A DNA stretch of 64,000 bases from Thermocatellispora tengchongensis (GCF_014202315.1 NZ_JACHGN010000006.1:124001-188000), one strand, 5' to 3'. Counted from the stretch's first letter, positions 16,344-25,359 are shown. Numbers and translations: made by a program. Notes: generated by a model from the letters alone, not told the origin.

Positions 16344-18764
16344 ATGCGCGATCGAGTCCGTGACCGGGGCAGACGCCCCGCCGACGAGCACGCCGACGTC
16401 GTCGTGGTGGGTTCGGGATTCGGCGGGTCGGTGGCGGCCTACCGCTTCGCCGAGGCGGGCCTGCGGGTGGTCGTGCTGGAGCGCGGCAAACCCTATCCGC
16501 CGGGGTCGTTCCCGCGCTCGCCCGCGGCCATGGCCCGCAACCTGTGGGACCCCAGCGAGGGCATGTACGGCCTGTTCGACCTGTGGAGCTTCCGCGGGCT
16601 GGACGCGGCCGTCTCCAGTGGGCTCGGCGGCGGCTCCCTCATCTACGCCAACGTGCTGCTGCGCAAGCCGGAGCGGTGGTTCGTACGGGAGAGCCCGGTG
16701 CCCGGCGGCGGGCACGAGCACTGGCCGGTCACCCGGGCCGACCTCGATCCGCACTACGACGCCGTGGAGCGGATGCTGCGCCCCCAGCGCTACCCGCTCG
16801 GCCTGCCGCCGTACGACGAGACGGCCAAGACGCTGGCGATGCGCGAGGCGGCCCGGCGGATGGGGCTGGAGTGGGTGCTGCTCCCGCTGGGGGTCTCCTT
16901 CGCCCCCGAGCCCGGCGCCGCCCCCGCCCCCGGCCTGCCGATCCCCGACCCGGGGTACGGCAACCTGCACGGCATGCCGCGCACGACGTGCAGGCTGCGC
17001 GGCGAGTGCGACCTGGGCTGCAACGACGGCGCGAAGAACACCCTGGACCACACCTACCTGTCGGCCGCCGAGCACCACGGCGCCGACATCCGCACTCTCC
17101 ACGAGGCACGGTGGCTGGCCCCCGCCCCCGGCGGCGGCTACGCGGTCGGCTACGTCGTGCACGATCTCGACCGGGAGGGGCGGCGGGTGCACACCCGGCG
17201 GCTGCCGCAGCGCACGATCGCCTGCGACCGGCTGGTGCTGGCCGCCGGCACGCTGGGCACCACGTTCCTGCTGCTGACCTGCCGCGCGGAGCTCCCCGGC
17301 CTGAGCCGGGCGCTGGGCACCCGCTTCAGCGGCAACGGCGACCTGCTCTCCGTGGTCACCCGGGCCCGCGACGGCGCGGGCCGCCACCGCTCGCTGGCGG
17401 GCAGCCGCGGGCCGGTGATCACCAGCGCGATCCGCGTGCCCGACGCCGCCGACTCCGGCGACCCGCCCGGCACCGGGGACCGGCGCGGCTTCTACGTCCA
17501 GGACGCGGGCTACCCGCCCATCGTGGAGTGGCTGGCGGAGTTCGCGGGCGTGCGCGGCCAGCTCAGGCGGGTGGGCATGTTCGCGCTGGGCAGGCTCGCG
17601 GCGATGATCAGCCGTTCGCCGCAGACCCGGATCAACGCCGAACTGGCCGCGTTGCTCGGCGCCGGACGCCTGTCCGACGGGTCGCTGGCGCTGCTCGGCA
17701 TGGGCCGCGACGTCCCCGACGGCGTCATGCGCCTGCGCCGCGGCTACCTCGACGTGGACTGGACGACGACCACGTCCATGGGCTACTTCACCGCGATGCG
17801 CTCGGTGATGCGGGGCATGGCGCGCGCCTGGGGCGCCGGCTACCACGACAGCCCGCTGTGGCTGGCCCGCAGGGTGATCACGGTGCACCCGCTCGGCGGC
17901 GCCCCCATGGGGCGGCATCCCGGCGAGGGCGTCGTGGACGAGTACGGCGAGGTGTTCGGCCATCCGGGCCTGTACGTCCTGGACGGCGCGGCCATGCCCG
18001 GCCCGGTCGGCGCCAACCCCGCCCTGACCATCGCCGCCCTCTCCGATCGGGCCTGCGAGCGCATCCTGCAGTCCTCCGCCCGGCCGGCACGCCGTACCGG
18101 GGGGCGCACCGGCGGGCCGACCGGCCTGAGCTTCACCGAGGAGATGCGCGGCCACGTCATGCCCGGATGCGCCGACCCGGCCGAGGGCGAGCGGCTGGGC
18201 CGCGCCAACGGCCACCTGCTCGCCGTCCACCTGACCATCACCGCCGACGACGTGGACCGGTTCGTCGCCGACGCCGCGCACGAGGCGTCCGCGAGCGGAT
18301 GGGTGAGCTGCCCCACGCTCGGCGGCGGCCGCATGCCGGTCCAGGCGGGCTCGTTCAACCTCTTCGCGCTGGACTCGGCGCCCGATTCTGTGTCCGCCGA
18401 GGCGGTTCCGGCGCGTCGCCGCATGCTCTACCGGCTCCACTTCACCGGCGCCGGCGGCCAGGCCCTGACCCTGGTCGGGCACAAGGACGTGCACGACGAC
18501 CCCGGGGCCGACGTGTGGCGCGACACCTCCACCCTGTACGTCCGGATCCTGCGCGGGCACACCGCCCCGGCGGGCGACGCCGGCGCCGAGGTGGCCGCCG
18601 CGGGTGTCATCACGATCCATCTGCCCGACTTCCTCCGCCAGTTGACGACGTTCCGGACCCGGGGGCCCGGCGGCGCCGAGGCCCTGGCCAGGTTCGGCCG
18701 GCTGTTCCTGGGCGAGCTGTGGGACGCCTACCGCGACCTCGCCGCGCGGCCACGGGCGACCTGA
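16344..18764 (+). CDS. GMC oxidoreductase, cholesterol-oxidase-like, with extra C-terminal domain
   Basis: An 806-aa FAD enzyme. VVVVGSGFGGSVAAYRFAEAG (about 19-39) is the FAD-binding fold, VSSGLGGGSLIYANVL the flavin-attachment region, and HPLGGAPMG with GANPALTIAALSD the C-terminal GMC signature. The oxidase part ends near residue 580. About 220 further residues (beginning GLSFTEEMRGHV) form a beta-rich domain found only in the long cholesterol-oxidase-like proteins. It should oxidise a 3-hydroxysteroid or another lipid alcohol. No signal peptide, so it is intracellular. Start is ATG 16344 with GAGGGGGAG upstream. The 3' end overlaps the convergent NACHT gene by 37 bp. Confidence 0.85.
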   Translation: MRDRVRDRGRRPADEHADVVVVGSGFGGSVAAYRFAEAGLRVVVLERGKPYPPGSFPRSPAAMARNLWDPSEGMYGLFDLWSFRGLDAAVSSGLGGGSLIYANVLLRKPERWFVRESPVPGGGHEHWPVTRADLDPHYDAVERMLRPQRYPLGLPPYDETAKTLAMREAARRMGLEWVLLPLGVSFAPEPGAAPAPGLPIPDPGYGNLHGMPRTTCRLRGECDLGCNDGAKNTLDHTYLSAAEHHGADIRTLHEARWLAPAPGGGYAVGYVVHDLDREGRRVHTRRLPQRTIACDRLVLAAGTLGTTFLLLTCRAELPGLSRALGTRFSGNGDLLSVVTRARDGAGRHRSLAGSRGPVITSAIRVPDAADSGDPPGTGDRRGFYVQDAGYPPIVEWLAEFAGVRGQLRRVGMFALGRLAAMISRSPQTRINAELAALLGAGRLSDGSLALLGMGRDVPDGVMRLRRGYLDVDWTTTTSMGYFTAMRSVMRGMARAWGAGYHDSPLWLARRVITVHPLGGAPMGRHPGEGVVDEYGEVFGHPGLYVLDGAAMPGPVGANPALTIAALSDRACERILQSSARPARRTGGRTGGPTGLSFTEEMRGHVMPGCADPAEGERLGRANGHLLAVHLTITADDVDRFVADAAHEASASGWVSCPTLGGGRMPVQAGSFNLFALDSAPDSVSAEAVPARRRMLYRLHFTGAGGQALTLVGHKDVHDDPGADVWRDTSTLYVRILRGHTAPAGDAGAEVAAAGVITIHLPDFLRQLTTFRTRGPGGAEALARFGRLFLGELWDAYRDLAARPRAT

Positions 18765-20881
18765 TGATCCCCGTCGGTCACGTGCCTGCCGCGCGCGAGA
18801 TGTTCCTGCAGCTCGATGTGGCGGAACTGGTAGTACGGCCCCTCGGTGCGCAGCAGGCCCAGGCGGTGGGCGTCGTCCAGGAAGTCCATGGCCCGCAGCG
18901 GCAGCCACCCCTTGGTGGCCAGGCGGGGGACCGTCAGCTTGTAGGCCAGCCAGGCGTGGTGCCTGCCGAGCATGAGCCCGAACAGCAGGCCCAGCACCAG
19001 ACCGCCGGCTATCGCGACGGTCGGGTTGAGCCGCGCCTGCAGCCCGATGGCCCCGCCCATGAGCCCCACCACGAGCCCGCTGATGATCCGGATCAGGGTG
19101 AGGTTCCGGTCGGCCCGCCAGGTCGAGCGCGGTGACCGCGCGGTCGCGGCGACCGTGGGGCGCTCGACCCAGCGGATCAGGCTGACCACGAAGACGAACC
19201 CGACGCCGGACAGCAGCCCGATGTTCCGCGCGCCCTCCAGCCCGATCCTCGGCCCGCCCACCGAGCTGGCCATGAGGTAGCCGACCAGAGCCCCCAGGGC
19301 GCCCACGATCAGGCCGTCCCTGAGGATGCGCAGCACCTCCGAGAGCCTGCCGCGCAGATGGAAGTCGGCGTGGCCCGGCGGCTCGGTGAACCAGGAACCG
19401 ATCATGATCACGGCCAGGAGCGCGGACAGCAGGCCGATCCACGCGCTGGCGCTCGGCACCCGCGTCAGCAGCAGGAAGGCCACGCCGACCACGACCCCGA
19501 TCGTCACCCCGGCCCACACCCGGACCTGGTGGCTGGAGGTGTAGCGCGCCAGGTGCCACCACGCCATGTCGCGCGGGTCCTCCTCCCGCTGCGCGAGCTG
19601 GCGGGACAGGTACGCCAGCCACCGGCCGACCTCCTCCGGCTTCCAGGCGTGCTGCGGCCGGAACGGCTGGGCCGGCGCGTCGGCGGGCGGGCGCGCGTCC
19701 ACCAGCGCCGGGATGAGCTGGTCGCACAGGTGGTCGTGCAACTCGCCCGCGCTGCCGCGCCCGAGCTCCAGCAGCGGCGTGGGGTCCGCCCGAGGCGCGA
19801 TGTAGGTGGCGCGGACCAGCCACAGCCCCAGCGAGGTCGAGGTGACCTCGGCCAGCGCCGGCGCGCCACCCGTCCGCAACGCCTCCAGGACCCGCGGCCA
19901 GACCGGATGGGGCACGGGGGGAAGGCAGGCCCTCAGGTACTCGGCCGCCGCGGCGGCCGACAGGGGCTGCGGCTCGATGACCGCCGCCGCGGTGAGCACG
20001 TCGCCGATCTCCCGGACGGACTCGGCGAACTGCTCCGTACGGCAGGTGACGATGAGCTGGTCGGTCTCGCACATCGTCCGGTTCAGCGTCGCCAGCATGT
20101 CCGCGCGGGCGCCGCCCGGCAGCTCGTCCAGCCCGTCGATGACCGGCAGCACCTCGCCGCGCGCCACCAGCGTCTCCGGGATGTCCGGGCCCAGGTTCTC
20201 GGCCCGCAGCGCCGGATAGTCCGCCGCCAGGCTCGCGGCCAGCCAGTCCTGCAGCCGCGGATGGACCCGGTCGTCCCACCGCGAGGCCGACAGCAGCACC
20301 GGGACCGGCTCCTCCGGCTCGCGCGTGCGCAGCAACTCCAGCACCAGTTGCACGGCCAGGGTCGTCTTCCCGGTGCCGGGCGCCCCCAGGATGACCAGCC
20401 GTCGGCACCGCAGGGCGCGGAAGTTGCGCGCCATGTCCGCGATGTGCACGTCCAGGCCGGGGAACGCCACCGTGCCCTTGGCGATGATCTCAGGATGGTC
20501 GGCGAGTTCGCGGTGCTCGGTCGAACGCCAGGGCACCGGCATCGGCTCGGGATCGGCCAGCGAGCGCAGCACGGTCTCGTCCCGCCACTGCTGGGTCACC
20601 AGCCCGGCGAGGATGTCCTTCGCGTTGGCGATGTCGGCCGACGTGGGCGCCGGCGCCGGCGCCCCACGCCTGCGCCACCAGGACAGGAACTGCACCAGGC
20701 CGTTGCCCAGCGACATCGCACTGCCCACCGCCGCCGCGACCGACGCGATCCCGACCGTGGTCCCGGGCCCCGTCGGCAATTTCGGAGACAGGACGAGGAA
20801 CGCGGTCGACAGGGCCAGGAGCAGAACACCCAGCACCACCGACGCTTTGGCTTTGCGATTCTGCCGCCAGTGTCGTGCCAT
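18728..20881 (-). CDS. NACHT-domain STAND NTPase with membrane segments
   Basis: A 717-aa protein. Two N-terminal TM segments (about 14-60) are followed by a NACHT ATPase: Walker A GAPGTGKTTL (166-175), Walker B LPVIDGLDELPGG and sensor-like TCRTEQF. The C-terminal third has about six hydrophobic segments and ends in a small helical region instead of leucine-rich or TPR repeats. Such NTPases act as signal-triggered switches; some bacterial NACHT proteins defend against phage. ATG 20881 is preferred because CATACT lies exactly six bases upstream, suggesting a leaderless mRNA; a GTG at 20905 is the alternative. The trigger and partner are unknown. Confidence 0.8.
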   Translation of the reverse strand: MARHWRQNRKAKASVVLGVLLLALSTAFLVLSPKLPTGPGTTVGIASVAAAVGSAMSLGNGLVQFLSWWRRRGAPAPAPTSADIANAKDILAGLVTQQWRDETVLRSLADPEPMPVPWRSTEHRELADHPEIIAKGTVAFPGLDVHIADMARNFRALRCRRLVILGAPGTGKTTLAVQLVLELLRTREPEEPVPVLLSASRWDDRVHPRLQDWLAASLAADYPALRAENLGPDIPETLVARGEVLPVIDGLDELPGGARADMLATLNRTMCETDQLIVTCRTEQFAESVREIGDVLTAAAVIEPQPLSAAAAAEYLRACLPPVPHPVWPRVLEALRTGGAPALAEVTSTSLGLWLVRATYIAPRADPTPLLELGRGSAGELHDHLCDQLIPALVDARPPADAPAQPFRPQHAWKPEEVGRWLAYLSRQLAQREEDPRDMAWWHLARYTSSHQVRVWAGVTIGVVVGVAFLLLTRVPSASAWIGLLSALLAVIMIGSWFTEPPGHADFHLRGRLSEVLRILRDGLIVGALGALVGYLMASSVGGPRIGLEGARNIGLLSGVGFVFVVSLIRWVERPTVAATARSPRSTWRADRNLTLIRIISGLVVGLMGGAIGLQARLNPTVAIAGGLVLGLLFGLMLGRHHAWLAYKLTVPRLATKGWLPLRAMDFLDDAHRLGLLRTEGPYYQFRHIELQEHLARGRHVTDGDHQVARGRAARSR

Positions 20882-20887
20882 AAACCC

Positions 20888-20893
20888 AGTATG
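20888..20893 (-). promoter_or_regulatory. -10 element for a leaderless NACHT transcript
   Basis: CATACT on the minus strand is followed by six bases (GGGTTT) and then ATG 20881, which puts the transcription start at or next to the A of the start codon. No good -35 is visible at 17-18 bp. Confidence 0.45.
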
Positions 20894-20905
20894 CGTATAT
20901 GTCAC

Positions 20906-22201
20906 GTGAGAATAGGGCTAAAAAGTAGTATGGAATCCTCAATTCACCGCCGCCCGTTGCCGAGAGGCCGCGCTCCCCGCGCCACATGAACCCCAGGGGA
21001 GGGCACAAAGGCATTACCGCCTTGCCCCCGAAGGCCCGCACCGCCGCCCTTTCCACGTCCACCCGCGACAACGGCCCCGGCAGCCCGGCGGCCTAGACCA
21101 GGCTCACGGCGTCGCGCACGAGCTCCCCCTCGGCACCATGCCGGTCGGCGGTCGTGGGGACCACGTCCCGATCGGCCTCGGCGATGCCGACCTCCGCGCA
21201 ATCGCGCCACCGCGCATGGAGGCGGGAGGGCGGCCGTCGCCTTGCCCCAGGCGGAGGGCCGGTGCGAAGGCCGCCCAGGTGGTGGCGTGCGCGGCGGCGC
21301 AGGCGGGTGGGGGTGCGGAGGTGGGCGGCTTGCGCGGGCGGTGCGAAGGCGGCCCAGGTGGTGGCTTGGGCGGCGGTGGGGTCCATGGGGCCGGTGGGTG
21401 GCGGCGTGGTGGGTGGGCCGCCGGCGGCTCGCCCCCGGCGGAGGGCAGTGCAGAGGCGGCCCAAGTGGTGGCCTGCGTGGGGAGCGGCCTCCAAGAGGCT
21501 GTGGGGGGTGGGCCCTCGCGGTGGTCAAGGGTGGCCTGCGGAGGTGGGTCTTGTGGGGTCTGTGGGCGGATGCAGGGGGCGCGACAAAAACCCCGCATCC
21601 ACGCAGGCGGGGGTCTGTAGGTGGTGGTCGAGTCCGCGGGAGGTGGCGCAGGAAGGTGTGCGGAGGCGAACTTTGTGGGTCTTTGGGCTGCGGAGCAGGC
21701 GGGAGGTGTTCGGAGGCGGCCCTTGTGGGGCTTGTGGAGAGGCGGCCCAGGGGCATGGTGCCCGGCGCACGAGGCGCTGCGCCCGGAGCACCACACCATC
21801 TGGCCCGCCTTCCCCGCAGGTAACCCCTGGCCTCTTCCCGCTTCGGCGGGGCCGTCGGGGGCCGGGTCAGGGCGCGAGTCGCGCCCAAGCTCGCGCGTTC
21901 GATGGGTGGGGCCTTGGGGCGCACGTGCAGGCGCGCCAGCCCGCACAGTCCCATGTGCAAGCCTTCCACGATGCGCGTGGAGCGAGGCGCGACGGCATGG
22001 GTGGGGCAGGCGGGCAAGAGCGGCTGGAGGGGCGCCGGCGATGGGTGGCCGGATGGTCCCGCGCCGCGCGTGGTCGCCCCATTCACCACGCTCGCTTGAG
22101 CGAGCGCACGCCCCGCTTGGCCGAGGCGTATCCGCCTGGTGGAGGCGTACGCCCGCTTGGCCGAGGTGCACCCGCCTGACCGAGGTGAGGTCCGTTGCGG
22201 G
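20906..22201. other. 1.3-kb G-rich low-complexity stretch with no supported gene
   Basis: No frame here has normal actinomycete codon bias, a ribosome site or a recognisable domain; the long open frames are by-products of extreme G-richness on the + strand. Short imperfect repeats recur. One, GGCGGCCCAGGTGGTGGC and variants, appears near 21266, 21347 and 21455. Another, CGGAGGNG followed by TTGTGGG, appears near 21538, 21663 and 21713. A third, CGCTTGGCCGAGG, appears near 22114 and 22154. The left end on the minus strand (21093-21200) reads more protein-like (EADRDVVPTTADRHGAEG before a stop) and may be a decayed gene end. I cannot assign it. Confidence 0.5.
21586..21612 (-). terminator. Intrinsic terminator with U-tract, minus strand
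   Basis: On the minus strand GGGGC-type pairing forms CCCCGC-CTGCGTGGAT-GCGGGG followed by TTTTT (five T). This is the only textbook U-tract terminator noticed in the window. It would end leftward transcription entering from the 41-aa peptide gene 600 bp upstream, implying a transcribed but non-coding tail. Confidence 0.55.
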
Positions 22202-22327
22202 CTATCGCTCCTCGTCGTCCGCCATCGCGGACAGCAGTTCCTCAAGCCGGTCGAGTTCGGCCTGGGTCAGGTGCTGGTTCCAGCGGTCCAGCGACTCGAC
22301 CGGGATATAGTCAACGACATTTCCCAT
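22202..22327 (-). CDS. 41-aa acidic helical peptide
   Basis: ATG 22327 is preceded by GGGGGAG at good distance. The product begins MGNVVDYIPVESLDRW and ends in an acidic helical stretch (AELDRLEELLSAMADDEER). Base use is less GC-biased than the flanks, and the start region faces the metalloprotease gene across a 159-bp divergent promoter region. There is no signal peptide and no Cys, Ser or Thr-rich core, so it does not look like a lanthipeptide precursor. It could be a small regulator, a protease-linked peptide or a peptide tag; function is unknown. Confidence 0.55.
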   Translation of the reverse strand: MGNVVDYIPVESLDRWNQHLTQAELDRLEELLSAMADDEER

Positions 22328-22486
22328 GACGCTCCCCCTTCTTTTCCCCAGACCGAGTGTAGCTCCGGCTCCACAAAATTCTGGGAAAGGTGACTTATCG
22401 CCATTTGATGGCATGTTTGCGTTTTCGGGGCCTGGTTCCTTGGGGGGTGCGGGTAGGAGGAGGGCTCGGCCGTGTGAGGAGCAGTC

Positions 22487-23662
22487 ATGACCGAGTACGA
22501 CGTTTCCGTCCCGCCCAGCCGTGATCTGTGCGGCACGATGCTGGTGCACCGCCGTCTGCTCAACGAGAGCATGACCTACCGGGCCCGGCGCGCCGCGATC
22601 GAGAACCGGGCGCTGCAGTACGAGCGCGGACGCCGCGTCTCCGCCCGTACGCAGGTCGCGGTGCTGCCGGTCGTCGTGCACGTGGTGCACAACCCCGCCG
22701 CCCCGGTGCAGAACATCGGCGACGAGCAGATCCGCAGCCAGATCGAGGTCCTCAACCGCGACTTCCGCGCGGCCAACCCGGACGTGGTGAAGGTCCCGCC
22801 GGTGTGGCGGCACCTGGTGGCCGACACCATGATCGAGTTCCGGCTCGCCGACGTCGATCCCGCCGGTGCCCCGACCAGCGGCATCGTCAGGACCGAGACC
22901 AGCAGGCGCGAGTTCACCTGGGACGACGCGGTCAAGTCGGGCGCCACCGGCGGCGCCGACCCGTGGCCCGCCGACCAGTACCTCAACGTGTGGGTGTGCC
23001 AGCTCGGGGGCGGCCTGCTCGGCTACGCGCAGTTCCCCGGCGGCCCGCCGCACACCGACGGCGTCGTGATCCTTCACTCGGCCTTCGGCACCGTCGGCAC
23101 GGCCACGCCGCCCTTCGACGGCGGGCGTACGGCGACCCACGAGATCGGCCACTGGCTGGACCTCTACCACATCTGGGGCGACGACGACGGGGCCTGCACC
23201 AGCGACGACAAGGTCGCCGACACCCCGAACCAGGCGCGGGAGAACCTCGGCAGCCCGACCTTCCCCCGCATCACCTGCGACAACGGCCCCAACGGGGACA
23301 TGTTCATGAACTACATGGACTACACCGACGACGCGGCCATGTACATGTTCACCCGGGGGCAGGCCACGCGCATGAACGCCTGCCTGGAGGGGACGCGCGC
23401 CTCCTTCCTGGTCGCCCAGATGGCCCGCCCGCAGGCCGCCCCGTCGCCCGCCACGACGACCGTCCCTGGGGCCGGACCCGTCCCCGGGGCCGAACCCGCG
23501 CCCGCGTCCACACCCGTCGCGGCCGTGCCCGCCCAGGGCGGGCCGCCGCCCCAGAACGGCGAGGTGGCGCGGCTGCTGCAGGACACCGAGCGCCTGACCA
23601 CGGAGATCCTCTCCGACATCCGCTCCGCGCTCGGCATCGTCACCCGCGGGCAGGGCGGATGA
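22487..23662 (+). CDS. M43 (pappalysin/cytophagalysin-like) zinc metalloprotease
   Basis: A 391-aa metzincin. The zinc site is [11 protein letters not shown] (His218, Glu219, His222, His228) and the Met-turn is MNYMDYTDD. The core spans about 60-315, then a Pro/Ala-rich linker leads to a short C-terminal helix. No Sec signal peptide is visible, unusual for a family of mostly secreted enzymes, so export may use another route or the enzyme may act inside. Start is ATG 22487 with GAGGAG upstream. It is divergent from the 41-aa acidic peptide gene and is followed by a small gene on the same strand. Confidence 0.88.
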   Translation: MTEYDVSVPPSRDLCGTMLVHRRLLNESMTYRARRAAIENRALQYERGRRVSARTQVAVLPVVVHVVHNPAAPVQNIGDEQIRSQIEVLNRDFRAANPDVVKVPPVWRHLVADTMIEFRLADVDPAGAPTSGIVRTETSRREFTWDDAVKSGATGGADPWPADQYLNVWVCQLGGGLLGYAQFPGGPPHTDGVVILHSAFGTVGTATPPFDGGRTATHEIGHWLDLYHIWGDDDGACTSDDKVADTPNQARENLGSPTFPRITCDNGPNGDMFMNYMDYTDDAAMYMFTRGQATRMNACLEGTRASFLVAQMARPQAAPSPATTTVPGAGPVPGAEPAPASTPVAAVPAQGGPPPQNGEVARLLQDTERLTTEILSDIRSALGIVTRGQGG

Positions 23663-23669
23663 GGGGCGG

Positions 23670-23981
23670 ATGAGCGCCGGACCGCCCCTCGGCGCCTGGC
23701 TCCACTCCTACGAGGAGGACACCGGCACCACCTCGGTCTACCGGCATCCCGGCCATCCGTTCCGCCCTTCGCGGCGCATGCGGCGGGGAATGGAGTTCCG
23801 GGCCGACGGCACGTACGTGGGCCTCCGCCCCGGCCCGGACGACCGCCCCCGGCAGGTGACCGGACGCTGGCGGGACCTGGGCGGCGGCCGTATCCGGGTC
23901 GTCCTGGACGAGGAGCCCGGCCGGCCGTTCGAGCTGACCGTGCTCTCCTGCGCCGGCGGCGTGCTCACGCTCGCCAGGTGA
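23670..23981 (+). CDS. Conserved-looking small beta-strand protein, unknown
   Basis: A 103-aa protein starting 8 bp after the metalloprotease stop, with GAGGGG upstream of its ATG. The central part (MEFRADGTYVGLRPGPDD, then QVTGRWRDLGGGRIRVVLDEE) has the alternating pattern of a small lipocalin-like or calycin barrel often seen in uncharacterised actinobacterial proteins. No catalytic motif. Tight spacing suggests cotranscription with the metalloprotease. Confidence 0.65.
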   Translation: MSAGPPLGAWLHSYEEDTGTTSVYRHPGHPFRPSRRMRRGMEFRADGTYVGLRPGPDDRPRQVTGRWRDLGGGRIRVVLDEEPGRPFELTVLSCAGGVLTLAR

Positions 23982-24001
23982 CGGCGCGGCGCGCGAGCGG
24001 G

Positions 24002-24733
24002 TCAGCCGAAGTGCTCGGCGATCCAGGCGTCCCAGGCGGTCTGCTCGTCGCGGCCCGCGAAGTTCTGGTGGCCCAGGATGAGGACGTCGCCGCGGTCGGC
24101 GCCGGAGTGGATGAACCGGTACAGGCCCTCGCCGGTGCGCACGCCCAGGCTCACCGGCAGGTTCGCGTAGTAGACCACACCGGCCGAGCCGTCGGGGAGC
24201 CGGACCGCGTCGCCCTCGGTGACCTCGGGCGTGACGCCCAGCGACCCGGTGACGATCTTCCAGATGGTGTCGGGGCCGCCCGCGCCGGGCCGGAAGGCCG
24301 TGGTGACCGACGGGGTGCGCCCGGCGAAGTGCAGAAGGTACTGCTTGAGGGTCTCCAGGTAGATGGGCCAGCCGGCCTTCATCGCCTCGAACTCGGTCTC
24401 CCAGTCGTCGCCGAGCATGCCGTGCTGCACCAGCCGCAGCACGGTCGTGCCGCCGCCGCGTCCCTCGATGAGGTATTCGATCGCCAGGAACCGGCCGTCC
24501 TCGGACTCCGGGGTGCGGGTGGCGATTCGCTCGCCGGGCTCGTACGCCGTGATCGTGGCCTCGTCGGTGTGGCCGAGCATGGTCAGGTTCGCCGGTCCGC
24601 CCTCGGCGGCGCCGAGCTCGCTGCGGCCCATGAACCAGGAGTCCATGCCCGGCCCGGTCGCGATGGCCTGCCACACCTGCTCCGGGGTGGCGATGAGCTC
24701 GATCTCCTGGCGCAGCTCGAACGGATGGGTCAT
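24002..24733 (-). CDS. SRPBCC (AHSA1-like) domain protein
   Basis: A 243-aa START/Bet v1-fold protein. The N-terminal half (QEIELIATPEQVWQAIATGPGMDSWF, then ETEFEAMKAGWPIYLETLKQYLLHF) is a standard AHSA1-like domain with a ligand cavity. The C-terminal half (about 150-243) looks like a second, shorter copy or an unrelated extension. Start ATG 24733 overlaps the ArsR stop by four bases (ATGA), so the pair is translationally coupled. ArsR-SRPBCC pairs are common in actinobacteria; the ligand is unknown. Confidence 0.85.
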   Translation of the reverse strand: MTHPFELRQEIELIATPEQVWQAIATGPGMDSWFMGRSELGAAEGGPANLTMLGHTDEATITAYEPGERIATRTPESEDGRFLAIEYLIEGRGGGTTVLRLVQHGMLGDDWETEFEAMKAGWPIYLETLKQYLLHFAGRTPSVTTAFRPGAGGPDTIWKIVTGSLGVTPEVTEGDAVRLPDGSAGVVYYANLPVSLGVRTGEGLYRFIHSGADRGDVLILGHQNFAGRDEQTAWDAWIAEHFG

Positions 24734-25320
24734 CGGGCTTCCTTCATGCTCGGGTGGACGGCGACGACGATCCGGTGGTCGCGGCCCTGCTCGGCGGACT
24801 GGTCGTGGTACTTCGACACCAGGGCCGCGACGGCCCCCGCGAGCTCCTGGGCGAACGCGGCCCGGTCGGCGGCCGAGGCGAAGCGCACCTCGCCGTCGAT
24901 CGCGAAGGTCGCCACGCGCTTGCGCGCGCGGGCGGCGCCGGTGATGAGGGCGCCGACCTCGCGGACCATGCGGGCCGCGACGGCCAGCAGCCAGCTCGCC
25001 GAGAGCTGGTCGGGGGAGCGGGCCGGGTCGGGCTGGACCGACGCCAGCGCCGCCGGGGAGATCACGTACGAGGCAGCGGTGGCGCGCATGATCCGCTCGT
25101 TGACGTTGCCCTTGCGCCGCTCCTCGACCATCTCGACGAGCCCGTGCGCCTCCAGCGTCTTGAGGTGGTAGTTGACCTTCTGGCGGGGCAGCCCGACCTT
25201 GGCGGCCAGCATGGTCGCCGAGCTGGGCTCCGCGCTCAGCTCGGCCAGCAGCCGGGCCCGGATGGGGTCCAGCGAGACCTCGGCGGCGGCCGGGTCCTCG
25301 ATCACGGCGACGTCCTGCAT
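24730..25320 (-). CDS. ArsR-family winged-helix regulator
   Basis: A 196-aa regulator. The wHTH spans about 18-85 (LDPIRARLLAELSAEPSSATMLAAKVGLPRQKVNYHLKTLEAHGLVEM) with recognition helix RQKVNYHLKTLE. No metal-binding Cys set is visible, so it is probably not a metal sensor. The C-terminal 100 residues are helical. Start is ATG 25320, which coincides with the predicted transcription start, so the mRNA should be leaderless. An inverted repeat over its own -35 suggests autoregulation of the ArsR-SRPBCC operon. Confidence 0.88.
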   Translation of the reverse strand: MQDVAVIEDPAAAEVSLDPIRARLLAELSAEPSSATMLAAKVGLPRQKVNYHLKTLEAHGLVEMVEERRKGNVNERIMRATAASYVISPAALASVQPDPARSPDQLSASWLLAVAARMVREVGALITGAARARKRVATFAIDGEVRFASAADRAAFAQELAGAVAALVSKYHDQSAEQGRDHRIVVAVHPSMKEAR

Positions 25321-25326
25321 GGCCGC

Positions 25327-25359
25327 ACCCTACAACCGAACAATTTTCTTGTCAAGAAA
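25327..25359 (-). promoter_or_regulatory. Leaderless arsR promoter with overlapping operator
   Basis: On the minus strand a perfect -35 TTGACA (25355-25350), a 17-bp spacer and -10 TAGGGT (25332-25327) are followed by six bases and ATG 25320. The inverted repeat TTTCTT-GTC-AAGAAA (25345-25359) overlaps the -35, so bound regulator would block RNA polymerase. This is the clearest promoter in the window. Confidence 0.8.

Noticed and set aside
18728-18764. Overlap of the GMC and NACHT genes as evidence of a wrong stop
   Set aside because: Both C-termini are plausible and a 37-bp convergent overlap is common in compact actinomycete genomes.
16287-20408. 1,373-aa minus-strand open frame across the GMC gene and the NACHT gene
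   Set aside because: It crosses two recognised genes in wrong frames and has no domain.
21104-22171. Pro-rich minus-strand open frames in the 21-22 kb region
   Set aside because: Their composition follows from C-rich DNA; codon third positions show no coding bias and no start site is credible.
22202-22327. RiPP precursor
   Set aside because: The 41-aa peptide has no Cys and no Ser/Thr-rich core, and no modifying enzyme lies nearby.
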